From Lutibacter sp. (GTDB taxonomy: Bacteria > Bacteroidota > Bacteroidia > Flavobacteriales > Flavobacteriaceae), in assembly GCF_021647475.1 (NCBI RefSeq), contig NZ_JAKIUR010000001.1:62001-126000 (forward strand): a DNA stretch of 64,000 bases, in the 5' to 3' direction. Of this stretch, positions 34,940 to 44,013 are shown piece by piece. Below the pieces are notes generated by a model. That model worked only from the letters and a program-made list of their open reading frames with translations, had not been told where the DNA came from and made no database searches. The translations under genes were made by a program, and so were the position numbers. Numbering within the stretch: the stretch's first letter is position 1; every line of letters begins with the position of its first letter.

Positions 34940-35692
34940 ATGAAAACAAAAAAAATTACCCCAATGATTATTGCTATTTTTTTAATAGCACTTACTATTT
35001 CTTGTTCAAAAGATAATTCTACTCTAACTAATGTTGCATCCGCTGGCAATGTAGATTTAAAAGCAAAAGCAACAATTACAAACACAGCCCCTAAAAATAG
35101 TTCATCTGCAAAAGGATTATTTAATAACCTTAACATTACTAGTCTTAAAATCAATATTAAAAATATTGAATTTGGAGTTAATGAAAACGAAGGAGAGCAC
35201 ATGAATCCAAATGATAGTATTTATCATGATTTAGAATTAGATGGTCCCTTTTTATTAGACCTTGCCTCAGGTAATACCACTATAGATATTGCAAATGTTC
35301 AAATACCTAATAACATATATAATAAAGTTCAGTTTGAATTAAATAAAAACATGAATCCTAATAGTACTATATTTGGGAAATCAATTGAAATTAAAGGAGA
35401 TATTAATGGTATTCCTTTTATTTTTTGGACAGATGCAGAAGAAGAAATGAAAGTTAACTTTTCAGCTGCAAACACAAATATTGTTGTAAACGGAACAACA
35501 ACAACTACTACTATTAATTTTGATTTAAGTGCTATTTTTGGAGCTGCTTCAACAATCGATTTTTCACTAGCTGTTGATGGGAATGCAGACGGTATAATTG
35601 AAATTTCACCTGATAATGTTGATGGAAATGCAGATTTAGCTGACTTAATTAAAAATTTATTTGAAGAAGGCACTGACCTTGAAAATGACTAA
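34940..35692 (+). CDS. Lipoprotein, DUF4382-like
   Basis: 250 aa with a lipoprotein signal (MKTKKITPMIIAIFLIALTISC, Cys22). The mature part begins with a low-complexity spacer and then beta-rich segments (SLKINIKNIEFGVNENEG, GPFLLDLASGNTTIDIANVQ, IPNNIYNKVQFEL), an arrangement like the DUF4382 family of bacteroidetal surface lipoproteins; the assignment is tentative. A threonine run (TTTTTT) precedes the last strands, and the tail is acidic. It is the last gene of the sigma/FecR/receptor locus, preceded by the shared bipartite motif and followed by a strong terminator. Confidence 0.8.
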   Translation: MKTKKITPMIIAIFLIALTISCSKDNSTLTNVASAGNVDLKAKATITNTAPKNSSSAKGLFNNLNITSLKINIKNIEFGVNENEGEHMNPNDSIYHDLELDGPFLLDLASGNTTIDIANVQIPNNIYNKVQFELNKNMNPNSTIFGKSIEIKGDINGIPFIFWTDAEEEMKVNFSAANTNIVVNGTTTTTTINFDLSAIFGAASTIDFSLAVDGNADGIIEISPDNVDGNADLADLIKNLFEEGTDLEND

Positions 35693-35717
35693 TATTTATT
35701 AATCTTGAATTTAATTT

Positions 35718-35746
35718 AAAGCCTATGATTTTCTCATAGGCTTTTT
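35718..35746 (+). terminator. Intrinsic terminator of the sigma/TonB locus
   Basis: Inverted repeat aaagcctatga / tcataggcttt with a 5-nt loop and T-run, 26 nt after the lipoprotein stop codon. Confidence 0.9.
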
Positions 35747-35794
35747 ATATATATTACCATTAAACGTTTAAAAGGATACATCTCTTAAATTTAA

Positions 35795-35828
35795 GTAAAA
35801 AAAAGAGCTACAAACCCCTGTAGCTCTT
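35795..35828 (-). terminator. Original terminator of tRNA-Arg, stranded at the left island end
   Basis: On the minus strand, a perfect 10-bp stem (AAGAGCTACA / TGTAGCTCTT; plus-strand arms 35803-35812 and 35819-35828) is followed by a T-run. It lies directly next to the duplicated tRNA 3' end (attL), in the orientation of tRNA-Arg, as expected if it was the tRNA terminator before the island integrated. Confidence 0.8.
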
Positions 35829-35832
35829 AACT

Positions 35833-35845
35833 GTGACTCCACCAG
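35833..35845. other. attL: duplicated 3' end of tRNA-Arg
   Basis: The 13-mer gtgactccaccag is identical to positions 47765-47777 in the 3' end of tRNA-Arg. The left copy has no tRNA attached, so it marks the left boundary of the integrated island. Confidence 0.82.
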
Positions 35846-35903
35846 AGTTTATTTCATTTCTAGGTTTACACCTATTTTATTGACTTTCGTGCGTTTTTAT
35901 TGT

Positions 35904-35982
35904 CCTCATGATTGAGGTTAATTTTAACCGAGTGGACATAAATGGACTCAAAAGGACTAGAATGGACACATAAATGGACACA
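35904..35982. promoter_or_regulatory. Left-end arm-type repeats and palindromes (candidate integrase sites)
   Basis: Copies of TGGAC(A/T) occur at 35933, 35943, 35963 and 35975 (the last two are tggacaca), spaced about 10-12 bp or multiples. Just before them are the palindromes cctcatgattgagg (35904-35917) and ggttaattttaacc (35916-35929). The same tggacaca word is repeated at the right end (47691 and 47702). This looks like binding sites for the integrase and an accessory factor. Confidence 0.6.
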
Positions 35983-36045
35983 TTTTTAGGCTAAAAAAAC
36001 TCTGAATCATAACTTTAAGAATATTAAATTTTAAAAAGTTATACA

Positions 36046-37350
36046 ATGAAAACAAAATTTTATTTACGTAAAAGTAGCAAAAAAACAACTATTTATTTTG
36101 AATTTAGAAATGGAACTAAAAATAAATTAAGAGTATCAACAGGATTTTCAATTAATAATGAAAAAGAATGGAAACCTATTAATCAAAGAATAAAATTACC
36201 CTCATCAACTATTAATGCAAAAATAATCAACAGTAAGTTATCCGATATGGAATCCGAACTTAATAAATTGTATGTTAAAATGGAAATGGAAGATATTAAT
36301 ATTGAATTAATAACTAAAATATTCAATAAAATATTTGGTAAAAAAAATTTAATCAAGGCTAAATTTCAAAACAAGAATATTGAATCAAATGAGTATAATG
36401 GTAAGTCATTAAACAATGTGTTAAACTATTATGATTATTATGTTGAAAAATATCAAAAAGTACCTTTGCCATCAACTAAGAAATTGCTAAAAAAAGTCTC
36501 AACAAAGGCTTATAAAAGTTCTAAAAAAAAATTAGAATTATTTCTTTCTTCTAAAAAAATTTATAATTTCACTTTTAACGATATAAATGAAAGTTTTTAT
36601 GAAAGTTTTATTGATTATTTATATACATGTGATTTTTCAATTAATTATATTGGCACAATAATTAAAAGGTTGAAATCGGTTATGAAATCATCTTTTGATA
36701 AAGAAATTCATTCTAATATCGCCTATCTTAAACCATATTTTGTCGCACAATTTGAAATTATAAATCACCCATATCTGAATACTTCTGAAATAGATAAAAT
36801 AATAAATCTTAAAATTAATGACGAAGATGATGAAAATATTAGAAACATATTTGCAATTCAATGTTTAACAGGTTATCGAATTGAAGATTTATTAAATCAA
36901 CTTAAAAACCCTGATATTACAACTGAAGGGGACAAAAGATTTTTTCATACAATACAATTAAAAACTCAAAATGAAGTATATATTCCTATAACATCGAAGA
37001 TTTTAAAAATCATTTCAGAAAACAAAGGGAAATTGCCTAAATATGTTCATCAAAATATTATTAATAAAAGAATCAAAGAAATATGCAAAGAAGCTGGAAT
37101 AACAAAAAAATATTCAATCACTAGAACTTATGGAAGGGAGCGTAAAATAATTACTCTTCCAAAATATAAGTTTGTTGCAACTCATACAGCAAGAAGGTCA
37201 TTTTGTACTAATGCTTATATGGCTGGTGTCAGAGTCCACCATATTATGAGTATATCGGGACATAAAACCGAAAAGGTATTTTTAAATTATGTGAAAGTTG
37301 AAAAACGTTTTGAAGCAATAAAAATCGCTGAACATCCTTATTTTAAATAA
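36046..37350 (+). CDS. Tyrosine recombinase/integrase of the tRNA-Arg island
   Basis: 434 aa. An N-terminal Arm-type DNA-binding region (about 1-90) and a SAM-like core-binding domain (about 120-240) precede the catalytic domain. Catalytic residues visible: Arg in LTGYRIEDLL (about 276), HTARRSF (His-x-x-Arg, about 380), His in SISGHKTEKV (about 405) and Tyr in FLNYVKVE (about 415). Everything needed for strand exchange is present. It is the gene nearest the left attachment site and reads inward, the usual arrangement. It catalyses excision and integration between the 13-bp repeats at tRNA-Arg. Confidence 0.93.
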   Translation: MKTKFYLRKSSKKTTIYFEFRNGTKNKLRVSTGFSINNEKEWKPINQRIKLPSSTINAKIINSKLSDMESELNKLYVKMEMEDINIELITKIFNKIFGKKNLIKAKFQNKNIESNEYNGKSLNNVLNYYDYYVEKYQKVPLPSTKKLLKKVSTKAYKSSKKKLELFLSSKKIYNFTFNDINESFYESFIDYLYTCDFSINYIGTIIKRLKSVMKSSFDKEIHSNIAYLKPYFVAQFEIINHPYLNTSEIDKIINLKINDEDDENIRNIFAIQCLTGYRIEDLLNQLKNPDITTEGDKRFFHTIQLKTQNEVYIPITSKILKIISENKGKLPKYVHQNIINKRIKEICKEAGITKKYSITRTYGRERKIITLPKYKFVATHTARRSFCTNAYMAGVRVHHIMSISGHKTEKVFLNYVKVEKRFEAIKIAEHPYFK

Positions 37351-37477
37351 TTTACTTTAAATCATCTTGAAAACTTATTTATTATAATAAAAGTCAACAT
37401 CAAACTATAATTTAAGTTTAAAGACTGATAAAAATTTGTAATAATAAGTTTAAAAGCTTAATTTTGCAATTAAATTT

Positions 37478-37493
37478 TAAGTTTATAAACTTA
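37478..37493. promoter_or_regulatory. Palindromic operator candidate at the mobile mystery A start
   Basis: The perfect 16-bp palindrome taagtttataaactta ends on the first base of the start codon. A degenerate half-relative, taagtttaaaagctta, lies at 37444-37459. Autorepression by the encoded HTH protein is the likely use. Confidence 0.55.
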
Positions 37494-37957
37494 TGAAAAA
37501 TACAAAACAACAATTAATATTAGAAACACTAGATAAAAAATTACTGTCTTTTCAGTCGTTAAAAGATATTGCTGTACCTCCAAAAGGTTGGGTACACACT
37601 TTAAGAACGGCATTAAAAATGTCGTTACGACAATTAAGCTCTAAAATGGGTATTACACCACAGAGTTTAAAAGATATGGAAAGTAGAGAAGTTACAGGAA
37701 CAATTACCTTAAAAACGTTAAGAGATATTGCTAGTGCTATGGATATGCAATTAGTTTACGGTTTTGTATCTAAACATTATACATTGGAAGAAATGATACA
37801 TAATAAAGCAAAATTATTAGCAACTGAAATTGTTTTGCGAACAAATAATACAATGGTATTGGAAGAACAACAAAATTCTGAACAGCGTATAAAAAAGGCT
37901 ATTAATCAAAAAACAGAAGAGATTATGAATGAATTACCAAAATATCTATGGGACTAA
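37493..37957 (+). CDS. Mobile mystery protein A (HTH regulator)
   Basis: 154 aa. A helix-turn-helix of the XRE type spans about residues 40-90 (SLRQLSSKMGITPQSLKDME then TLKTLRDIASAMDMQLVYGF), matching the family named mobile mystery protein A, which is always paired with a Fic protein. It overlaps the downstream gene by 10 nt. As in toxin-antitoxin operons, the DNA-binding partner is encoded first and probably represses the pair through the palindrome at its start codon. Whether it neutralises the Fic protein is not shown by the sequence. Confidence 0.85.
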   Translation: MKNTKQQLILETLDKKLLSFQSLKDIAVPPKGWVHTLRTALKMSLRQLSSKMGITPQSLKDMESREVTGTITLKTLRDIASAMDMQLVYGFVSKHYTLEEMIHNKAKLLATEIVLRTNNTMVLEEQQNSEQRIKKAINQKTEEIMNELPKYLWD

Positions 37958-38544
37958 CAATTAAGTATATCGATGGGCAAACTCCACTTAATGAAGAAGA
38001 GCAAGAAGGTTTAAAAATTGCTGTTATAACTACTCGTGAAGAATTAGACGAATTTGAACAGTTAAATATTGAAAAAGCTATACATTGGACTATTGGGAAA
38101 AAAATAAAACCCGAACAGTTATTTTCAGAAAAATTTATAAAAGACTTGCATAAAAAAATGTATGGAGATGTATGGAAATGGGCAGGAGAATTTAGAACCT
38201 CTGAAAAAAATATTGGTGTTAAAAGTTACTTAATAGCTACACAATTAAAACAACTGTTAGATGATGCTTCATTTTGGGTTAAGAATAACACATATAATGC
38301 CGAAGAGTTAGCAATACGCTTTAAGCATCGTTTAGTAAGCATTCACTGTTTTGCAAACGGAAACGGTAGGCATTCTCGTTTAATGGCAGATTTAATTATG
38401 GAAAAAATATACCATAAAAACTTTTTTTCGTGGGGTGGTACTAATTTAGTGAAAGCTACAAAAACAAGAGAAAATTACATTAAGGCTATTAAAAAGGCAG
38501 ATAAACAAGATATAAGCCAACTAATAGCCTTTGCAAAATCATAA
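37948..38544 (+). CDS. Mobile mystery protein B (Fic-domain protein)
   Basis: 198 aa with the Fic/Doc fold. The catalytic loop reads HCFANGNGRHSR (from about residue 133): the His, Phe, GNGR and final Arg of HxFxxGNGRxxR are kept, but the usual proline after His is Cys. Such enzymes transfer AMP or a related group to target proteins. An Fic-type inhibitory helix motif is not evident, so control may lie in protein A. The gene starts inside the end of the upstream HTH gene (10-nt overlap), which couples their translation. The pair is a typical cargo of mobile elements. Confidence 0.88.
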   Translation: MGLTIKYIDGQTPLNEEEQEGLKIAVITTREELDEFEQLNIEKAIHWTIGKKIKPEQLFSEKFIKDLHKKMYGDVWKWAGEFRTSEKNIGVKSYLIATQLKQLLDDASFWVKNNTYNAEELAIRFKHRLVSIHCFANGNGRHSRLMADLIMEKIYHKNFFSWGGTNLVKATKTRENYIKAIKKADKQDISQLIAFAKS

Positions 38545-38554
38545 GTGTTCTTTT

Positions 38555-38974
38555 TCATTCAATCATTTCTTTTAATTTAAAAGACTGTTTTTCTATTTCA
38601 TCAATAAAGCTATCAATTTCATTTGTTGACAAACCTGAAACAGAAAATTTAATTGATTTATTTTCTGTTGAATTTATATAAACAACTTTTTCTTTATTAA
38701 AGGTGTACATCAAATAGAATATAACTGATAACGCTAATGGAAGTTGAAAAGGTAAGTTTAGCTTTAAAGCTATAAATATACTTGCAAAAGAAATTATTGC
38801 AAAGTGCAAATACTTAATATTTTCATAGTATGTTACATTTATTATAGAGATTTTATCTAACATTACAGAGGTATAAGCATAATTGCTTGAATAAAATCGC
38901 ACTCTATAATTAGTCAGTTTAATTGATTTATTTTTTAATTCTTTAATTAAATTTTCTCCTTTTAAAGCTTCCAT
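38555..38974 (-). CDS. Small membrane protein, unknown function
   Basis: 139 aa. A soluble N-terminal part of about 55 residues (RVRFYSSNYAYTSVMLDKIS) is followed by two transmembrane helices (LHFAIISFASIFIALKL and LPLALSVIFYLMYTF) and a C-terminal charged tail ending in a possible coiled coil. The strand pattern before the helices resembles the start of PH-like membrane domains, but I cannot confirm that. It is convergent with the Fic gene, with only 10 nt between stops, and lies 19 nt downstream of the protease gene on the same strand. It may be a late gene of that transcript. Confidence 0.65.
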   Translation of the reverse strand: MEALKGENLIKELKNKSIKLTNYRVRFYSSNYAYTSVMLDKISIINVTYYENIKYLHFAIISFASIFIALKLNLPFQLPLALSVIFYLMYTFNKEKVVYINSTENKSIKFSVSGLSTNEIDSFIDEIEKQSFKLKEMIE

Positions 38975-38993
38975 TTTTTATTGTTTTATAAAA

Positions 38994-41900
38994 CTACTTA
39001 ATAATTAATTTTTTAGTACTAGAACCTGACTCGTTATAAAATTTCAAATAATAAATTCCTTCACTTAAATACGAGGCATTAATGTTATTTATTCCTTTTT
39101 TTAATAAAAAAGATTTTAAAACTTGTTTTCCTAATACATCAAATAATTGCACCGTTACTTTTTCATTAAACTCTGATTGAATTGTAAATATTCCAGACGT
39201 TGGATTAGGAAATAATTTAATATTCTCATTGATATTTAAATCATTTACTCCTAATGTAATTGAATTATAACTAGCTTTCCAACCATTACTTCTTAAAGAT
39301 TCATCAGAGAGAAACAATACAAACATACTTCCTCCAGTAGAAGTCACGGGTGATGGAATAGTTGTCCCAGTAAATGTTCCTAAAACAGGAGATGTATCAT
39401 CAACACCGTCATAAACTATTACCCCATCATAATCTAATTCAGTATCAAATTCAGAAAATGACAAAGTAATTGAATTTGCACTCGTTGGCTGAATTAACCA
39501 AGAGTAATAAGAGTTATTAGAATACATATCAACATCACTTCCATCTGAAAAAGCACCATTTATTGCCGTTAAATTTGTAGTTGAGCCATTGCAGTAAGTA
39601 GCTTCTGTTGATATGTAGTTTGCAGACCAACCTTGATAAGTGTCTGAAATATCAGAGTAAAAACGTACAAACATACTACCTCCAGATGAAGTTATATTTG
39701 GAGGGATATTACTACCTGTAAATCTACCCAATAAAGTTGCATTTTCTGAAGTTCCATCATAAATTTCAACTGCATCATAAATAGTATTACCATCAGTTGT
39801 AGCATTCTCAAGTTCAAAACCCGTAAATCTTAAAGTAACACTAGTTGCTTGTGGAGGTTGTATCAACCAAGAACAATTACTATTATTACAATAATTATTT
39901 GTCCCGCTTCCATCTGAAATTGTACCATAATCAGAAGTATTTAGAATTGTTACATCTGAGCAATAGGTAGAACCTGTAGAAGTGTAATTTGCTAAAAAAC
40001 CTTGCCCAGTTGTTGAAAAATCTGAAATAAAAACAACTGTCATAACCCCAGTAGTTGAGGTAACTGAACTTGGTAAAGTTGAACCAGATAAAGTCGCTAT
40101 TTGATGCGTACCTGTTAAATCATCATAAATTACTAAACCATCATAATCTAATTCTGTGTCTAATTCAGATAAAGATAAAGTGACTGTATTTGCACAAGGA
40201 GGAGCTATAAACCAATAACACATTTGATTATTTCCATAATTTAAAACACCCGAACCGTCACTAAATGAACCCGTTGGTGTAGATAAAATAGTACCCCCAT
40301 TACAAGTAGGTGCATTGCTTATTGTAGTATAATTAGCTGACCAACCATTAGCATTAATAGATGTGTCAGAAATAAATTTAATATACATAGCACCAACTCC
40401 CGAAGAAGTACTTATTGTGGGGGGCAAAGTGTTACCCCACCAAGTTGCTAAAATTGGATATGTGTCATTTGGTCCATCATAAACTGTAACAACATCATTA
40501 TTAGGTTCTGTGTCAAAGGCACTAAATGTCAAACTAATTTGAGTTGCACCCTTTGGTGCTATTAACCAAGAACAATTTCTATTATCATTGTAGTTTGCTA
40601 AACCACTTCCATCCGTAATTGTACCACTTGTGGCAGTTAAATTTGTAGTACCACTACAATAATTGTTTGGGTCATTTCCAATGCCAACTGCATACCAAGC
40701 CTGCCTAACGGATGTATATTGTGTTGAAGGATTACCATATAAATCTTCTGCGGATTGTAATGAACCGTAATAAGCATCCATATAAGTAGCATTTGGAGTT
40801 AAATAAGTTACTAAATTTCTATATGCTATTTGTCTGGCATTTGCAATTCCAATTCCTGTTACTGAATAAGTATTGCTAATATCATTTGTCCCAGAACCAC
40901 CTTGACTCAATAAATAAAACCAGAAATTTTGTACACCACTATTTGTATGTACGCCGCCGTGGTCATTGGTTGTGTCAGCAGTATTTACCCAATAAGTACC
41001 ATTGTATGTGTCAGGTTGTTGTGAAATACCAGTTGGATTATTAGGGTTTGACATTGAGCGAAGATTGGAAGTAGAAACCATAACATCTTCTCCAATAGTC
41101 CAATCTGGATTTACGCCTGAATAAAATTCTATACAAGTGCCAAAAATATCTGCAAATGATTCGTTTAAACCACCTGACTCTCCTTGATAAGTTAAACCTC
41201 CATTTCCATTATTATTTATTACCATATGAGAAAATTCATGTCCTTCAACATCAATTCCAACAAGAGGTTTCATATAAGTACCATCCCCCATACCATAAAC
41301 CATTAGATTATAAGGAGAAGGAGCTGCGAACGCATTATTTGGCAAACCAGCTGTTGAACCAAAGACTGATTGAACAACTGAAGGTGGAGGATTAAGATAC
41401 TGTCTAATGATACTACCACTGCCATCATAACTATTTCTGCTAAAGATATTTAAATAAAAATCATACGTTTCTTCCATACCCCAATGAACATCTAAGGCAG
41501 GATTTCCAAGAACAGAAATTAAATATGTGCCATTATTACCACTGCCTGACCAACTTTGTGTGCCGCTTGATGTTGCGATAGCGTAAGAACCCCCAAAATC
41601 ATCCGAATTAACAGCATCATAATCCCAAATTTCTGCTGTATAGGGTGGATTGGTTAATAGAATATTTAAATTACTGAATGTAACAGATGGGTTTGTATTA
41701 TTAAAATAATTAGATGTATAAACTGTTTGATTAGAACCATCTTTAATTTTAATGTATAAATCAGGAGTTACATCTGCAAAAACAGTGTACCACCAACTTT
41801 GAGCAATGTTTGAAATTGTAAAAGATGATAGTCGAGAAACACCATTCCAAGAAGTTGAAGCATTTGTAAAGTCTGTTGAACCAGTAAATCCAGCAGTTGT

Positions 41901-42743
41901 TAATCCTGTTGCATTTGTAGCGTTGTAAGTTTCAATATTTCTACCACTTTCTCTTAAACGGTAACCTCCTGAGTAACTGTCGAAAGTAATGTTTTGAGTG
42001 CCACTATAAAGCGTTTGTGCAGTTCCTGATGTGTCTGCATTAGCAATAAGATTTATTTTGTTAATTACTTTTCCTGTTTTTGTGTCAATAAATAGGTTGC
42101 ACATTTCAAAAGGAGTATAAGAATCAATTCTTACTTTATAAGCTAATCGTGTATCAACCCCGTTTTTTGTAAGTATTTGTGTAATTACAGTTTTAACAGG
42201 ATAGTCTGTTATTAATTTGGTAACTTTTAGATAATTCTTGGCTATATTTTTAGCTTCTGTTTTAGAAATATTAATCTGGGGGTCAAAATCTTTAAACTTA
42301 GCAAGAATACCATTTATTGAGTTTGTAATTCCGTTTTTTGAATGTGTCATAATTAGATTACCATCAATTGCATAACCTTTATAAAACTGTTGGTAATTGG
42401 TATGAGTAAAACCTAATTTATCTGTTTTGGTATTAATTTTTTGAAATGTATGATTTGAATTTAGTTCAAATAGTGTGTTAAAATTACTTGAAATAGATTT
42501 ATTTGATTGATTTCCTTTTTTTAGTTTAATAAAAAAAGAGCCATTCTTTATTTTATTTTTTGGTTTTTGTTGATTCGATTTATTACTACTGGGAGTAATA
42601 AAAGTTGTTGTGTTTTTTACAGGTTTATTTTGAAATGGATTAACAAAATTCTGTAAAGATTGTTGTTTAATTTGTCCAAATGATAATGTACTTATTAATA
42701 CAAATACAATTAGTAGAATTGATTTCGTGTAATTTTTTTTCAT
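38994..42743 (-). CDS. Secreted M4-family metallopeptidase with four CUB domains and T9SS sorting tail
   Basis: 1249 aa. Signal peptide MKKNYTKSILLIVFVLIST...FG, an FTP/PepSY-like propeptide (about 70-230), and the M4 (thermolysin) catalytic region: HEFSH (HExxH, about 501), the third zinc ligand in GGLNESFADIFG, and DHGGVHTNSGVQNF. Four CUB-like units of about 115 residues each follow from about 693 (each with ITDGSG/FSDGSG, a Cys-x-W or Tyr-x-W LI, and a VYDG-type core). The end is a type A T9SS sorting domain (IKLFPNPTSGIF to STKKLIIK). It is expected to be exported and either surface-attached or released. It lies on the island, so it is a mobile secreted enzyme. Likely substrates are extracellular proteins. 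Confidence 0.93.
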   Translation of the reverse strand: MKKNYTKSILLIVFVLISTLSFGQIKQQSLQNFVNPFQNKPVKNTTTFITPSSNKSNQQKPKNKIKNGSFFIKLKKGNQSNKSISSNFNTLFELNSNHTFQKINTKTDKLGFTHTNYQQFYKGYAIDGNLIMTHSKNGITNSINGILAKFKDFDPQINISKTEAKNIAKNYLKVTKLITDYPVKTVITQILTKNGVDTRLAYKVRIDSYTPFEMCNLFIDTKTGKVINKINLIANADTSGTAQTLYSGTQNITFDSYSGGYRLRESGRNIETYNATNATGLTTAGFTGSTDFTNASTSWNGVSRLSSFTISNIAQSWWYTVFADVTPDLYIKIKDGSNQTVYTSNYFNNTNPSVTFSNLNILLTNPPYTAEIWDYDAVNSDDFGGSYAIATSSGTQSWSGSGNNGTYLISVLGNPALDVHWGMEETYDFYLNIFSRNSYDGSGSIIRQYLNPPPSVVQSVFGSTAGLPNNAFAAPSPYNLMVYGMGDGTYMKPLVGIDVEGHEFSHMVINNNGNGGLTYQGESGGLNESFADIFGTCIEFYSGVNPDWTIGEDVMVSTSNLRSMSNPNNPTGISQQPDTYNGTYWVNTADTTNDHGGVHTNSGVQNFWFYLLSQGGSGTNDISNTYSVTGIGIANARQIAYRNLVTYLTPNATYMDAYYGSLQSAEDLYGNPSTQYTSVRQAWYAVGIGNDPNNYCSGTTNLTATSGTITDGSGLANYNDNRNCSWLIAPKGATQISLTFSAFDTEPNNDVVTVYDGPNDTYPILATWWGNTLPPTISTSSGVGAMYIKFISDTSINANGWSANYTTISNAPTCNGGTILSTPTGSFSDGSGVLNYGNNQMCYWFIAPPCANTVTLSLSELDTELDYDGLVIYDDLTGTHQIATLSGSTLPSSVTSTTGVMTVVFISDFSTTGQGFLANYTSTGSTYCSDVTILNTSDYGTISDGSGTNNYCNNSNCSWLIQPPQATSVTLRFTGFELENATTDGNTIYDAVEIYDGTSENATLLGRFTGSNIPPNITSSGGSMFVRFYSDISDTYQGWSANYISTEATYCNGSTTNLTAINGAFSDGSDVDMYSNNSYYSWLIQPTSANSITLSFSEFDTELDYDGVIVYDGVDDTSPVLGTFTGTTIPSPVTSTGGSMFVLFLSDESLRSNGWKASYNSITLGVNDLNINENIKLFPNPTSGIFTIQSEFNEKVTVQLFDVLGKQVLKSFLLKKGINNINASYLSEGIYYLKFYNESGSSTKKLIIK

Positions 42744-42776
42744 AATTTTTTTTATAAAAATTGATTAAAGATTTAT

Positions 42777-43364
42777 TTAAAACTTGCCAAAAGCAACGAC
42801 CTCAACAATTACTTTTAATCCTTTAAATTTATTATTATTCTTTATACCAATCCAAAAATCATCCCCCAAAACCTTACTTGTTTCAAAAAAATCTGAAGTG
42901 TTGTTTTTGGTGAAATTTTTATAAACCATAAAATTATTATTCCCAGTTTGTAGAAAATTAGCAATATTAGATTCAGGGATTATATAAAAATCAATTTGTT
43001 CATTTGCTCTATTAAATAATTCTAAATCTTTATTTTTAATTTGATTAACAAGTTTTTCATTTTCTCTTAACCTAAATGAATCGTTTAACTCTAAAACTGT
43101 AATTCTATAATACCAAATTGAAGTGTTTTTCGGTAAATTTAAAGAAATACCTTTTCTTGTTTCCCCTCCTTTGAACCTTGCGTTACTTACTGAGTTCACT
43201 TCTAAAGTTTCATTAATAACTTCTCTAAAACTGTAAGAACTTTCTTTTTTAGTATTTAATAATTTGTATAATTTAGTAATACTTTCTTTTAAATCATCAT
43301 TTTGAGAATATACGTTTGGAATGCTAAAACAAAGTACAAAAGTTAATATAATTAGGTTTTTCAT
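42777..43364 (-). CDS. Secreted hypothetical protein
   Basis: 195 aa with a signal peptide (MKNLIILTFVLCFSIPNVYSQ). The mature part is mixed alpha/beta and has FRLRENEKLVNQIKNKDLELF as a helical, charged segment; no known motif. It is encoded 33 nt upstream of the M4 protease gene on the same strand, so the two are probably co-transcribed and the protein could be a partner or inhibitor of the protease; that is an inference from position only. A hairpin (43408-43427) lies upstream of it. Confidence 0.7.
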   Translation of the reverse strand: MKNLIILTFVLCFSIPNVYSQNDDLKESITKLYKLLNTKKESSYSFREVINETLEVNSVSNARFKGGETRKGISLNLPKNTSIWYYRITVLELNDSFRLRENEKLVNQIKNKDLELFNRANEQIDFYIIPESNIANFLQTGNNNFMVYKNFTKNNTSDFFETSKVLGDDFWIGIKNNNKFKGLKVIVEVVAFGKF

Positions 43365-43537
43365 AATGTAAAAATTTATAGGTTAAATAAATATCTATTG
43401 TTTTTTCTTTTGCTTTGTCAAGCAAAATATATAAAGGCTTTTTTTATTAGTTTTATATATATTAAAATCTTTGGCTACTGTTTTCATTTGTATTGTTATA
43501 TAATCTATGGTTTTAGTAAAATTAGAAGTGATATGTT

Positions 43538-43639
43538 CTAAAGAGTAAATGGTAATCTAAGCTCATTATCAGAAATATTAAAACAAGAAAAAATTGTAAG
43601 CATTAATGCTAAAAACAGGGGTTTAAAGAAGGTTTTCAT
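43538..43639 (-). CDS. Possible very small lipoprotein (doubtful)
   Basis: From the ATG at 43639 a 33-residue reading frame starts MKTFFKPLFLALMLTIFSC, which has a lipoprotein-like signal and ends soon after the Cys. The frame stays open upstream to 43768, but that part has a different character. It may be a truncated or decayed gene. No other support. Confidence 0.2.
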   Translation of the reverse strand: MKTFFKPLFLALMLTIFSCFNISDNELRLPFTL

Positions 43640-43990
43640 AAGAAATTTTTTCCTCTTGTCCCGAAGAGGTTTAGTTTTTTGTAAAACTAAAAACGTGGGA
43701 CAGTTGCCATTACTCGTAACCGTAGGAGTCGAAGCCCAAACCACAAAGTAAAGCAACGCCCACGCCAAAACGTGAGCGTTATGCTTAAACTTCCCTGTGG
43801 TGTTGAAATTTCGACTTTTCGGTTACAGGATTTTTAGCAAACGCTATTAGTTAGAATTTTATATTCTATTTCAAAAGTAGTAAATATTTAGAATTTATCG
43901 AGTTAATGGTTTAATTTTAATATTATTTATAATGATGCTAAATAATAATTTTTAATCAGCTTTTCAATGAAAGTTTATTATTTTATTTAA
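43640..43990. other. GC-richer structured patch between genes
   Basis: Inside an otherwise AT-rich gap (43365-44013) there is a segment with three consecutive hairpins: cctct/agagg (43653-43670), ttagtttt/aaaactaa (about 43670-43690) and acgcccacg...cgtgagcgt (about 43756-43780). A further unusual stretch, cggttacaggatttttagcaaacgctattagttag, follows. Composition differs from flanking sequence. It could be a structured RNA, a recombination or transfer site, or the remains of another element. Confidence 0.35.
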
Positions 43991-44013
43991 TAATAATTAT
44001 TTTTAAAAATAAT

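Noticed and set aside
35329..35673. A 114-codon minus-strand frame opposite the lipoprotein gene at 34940
   Set aside because: Antisense shadow of a real gene; low-complexity product.
43538..43768. A 76-codon minus-strand reading frame as a single protein gene
   Set aside because: The upstream half crosses a hairpin-dense, GC-richer patch and has no protein-like character; only the last 33 codons look like a signal-bearing peptide, and that too is weak.
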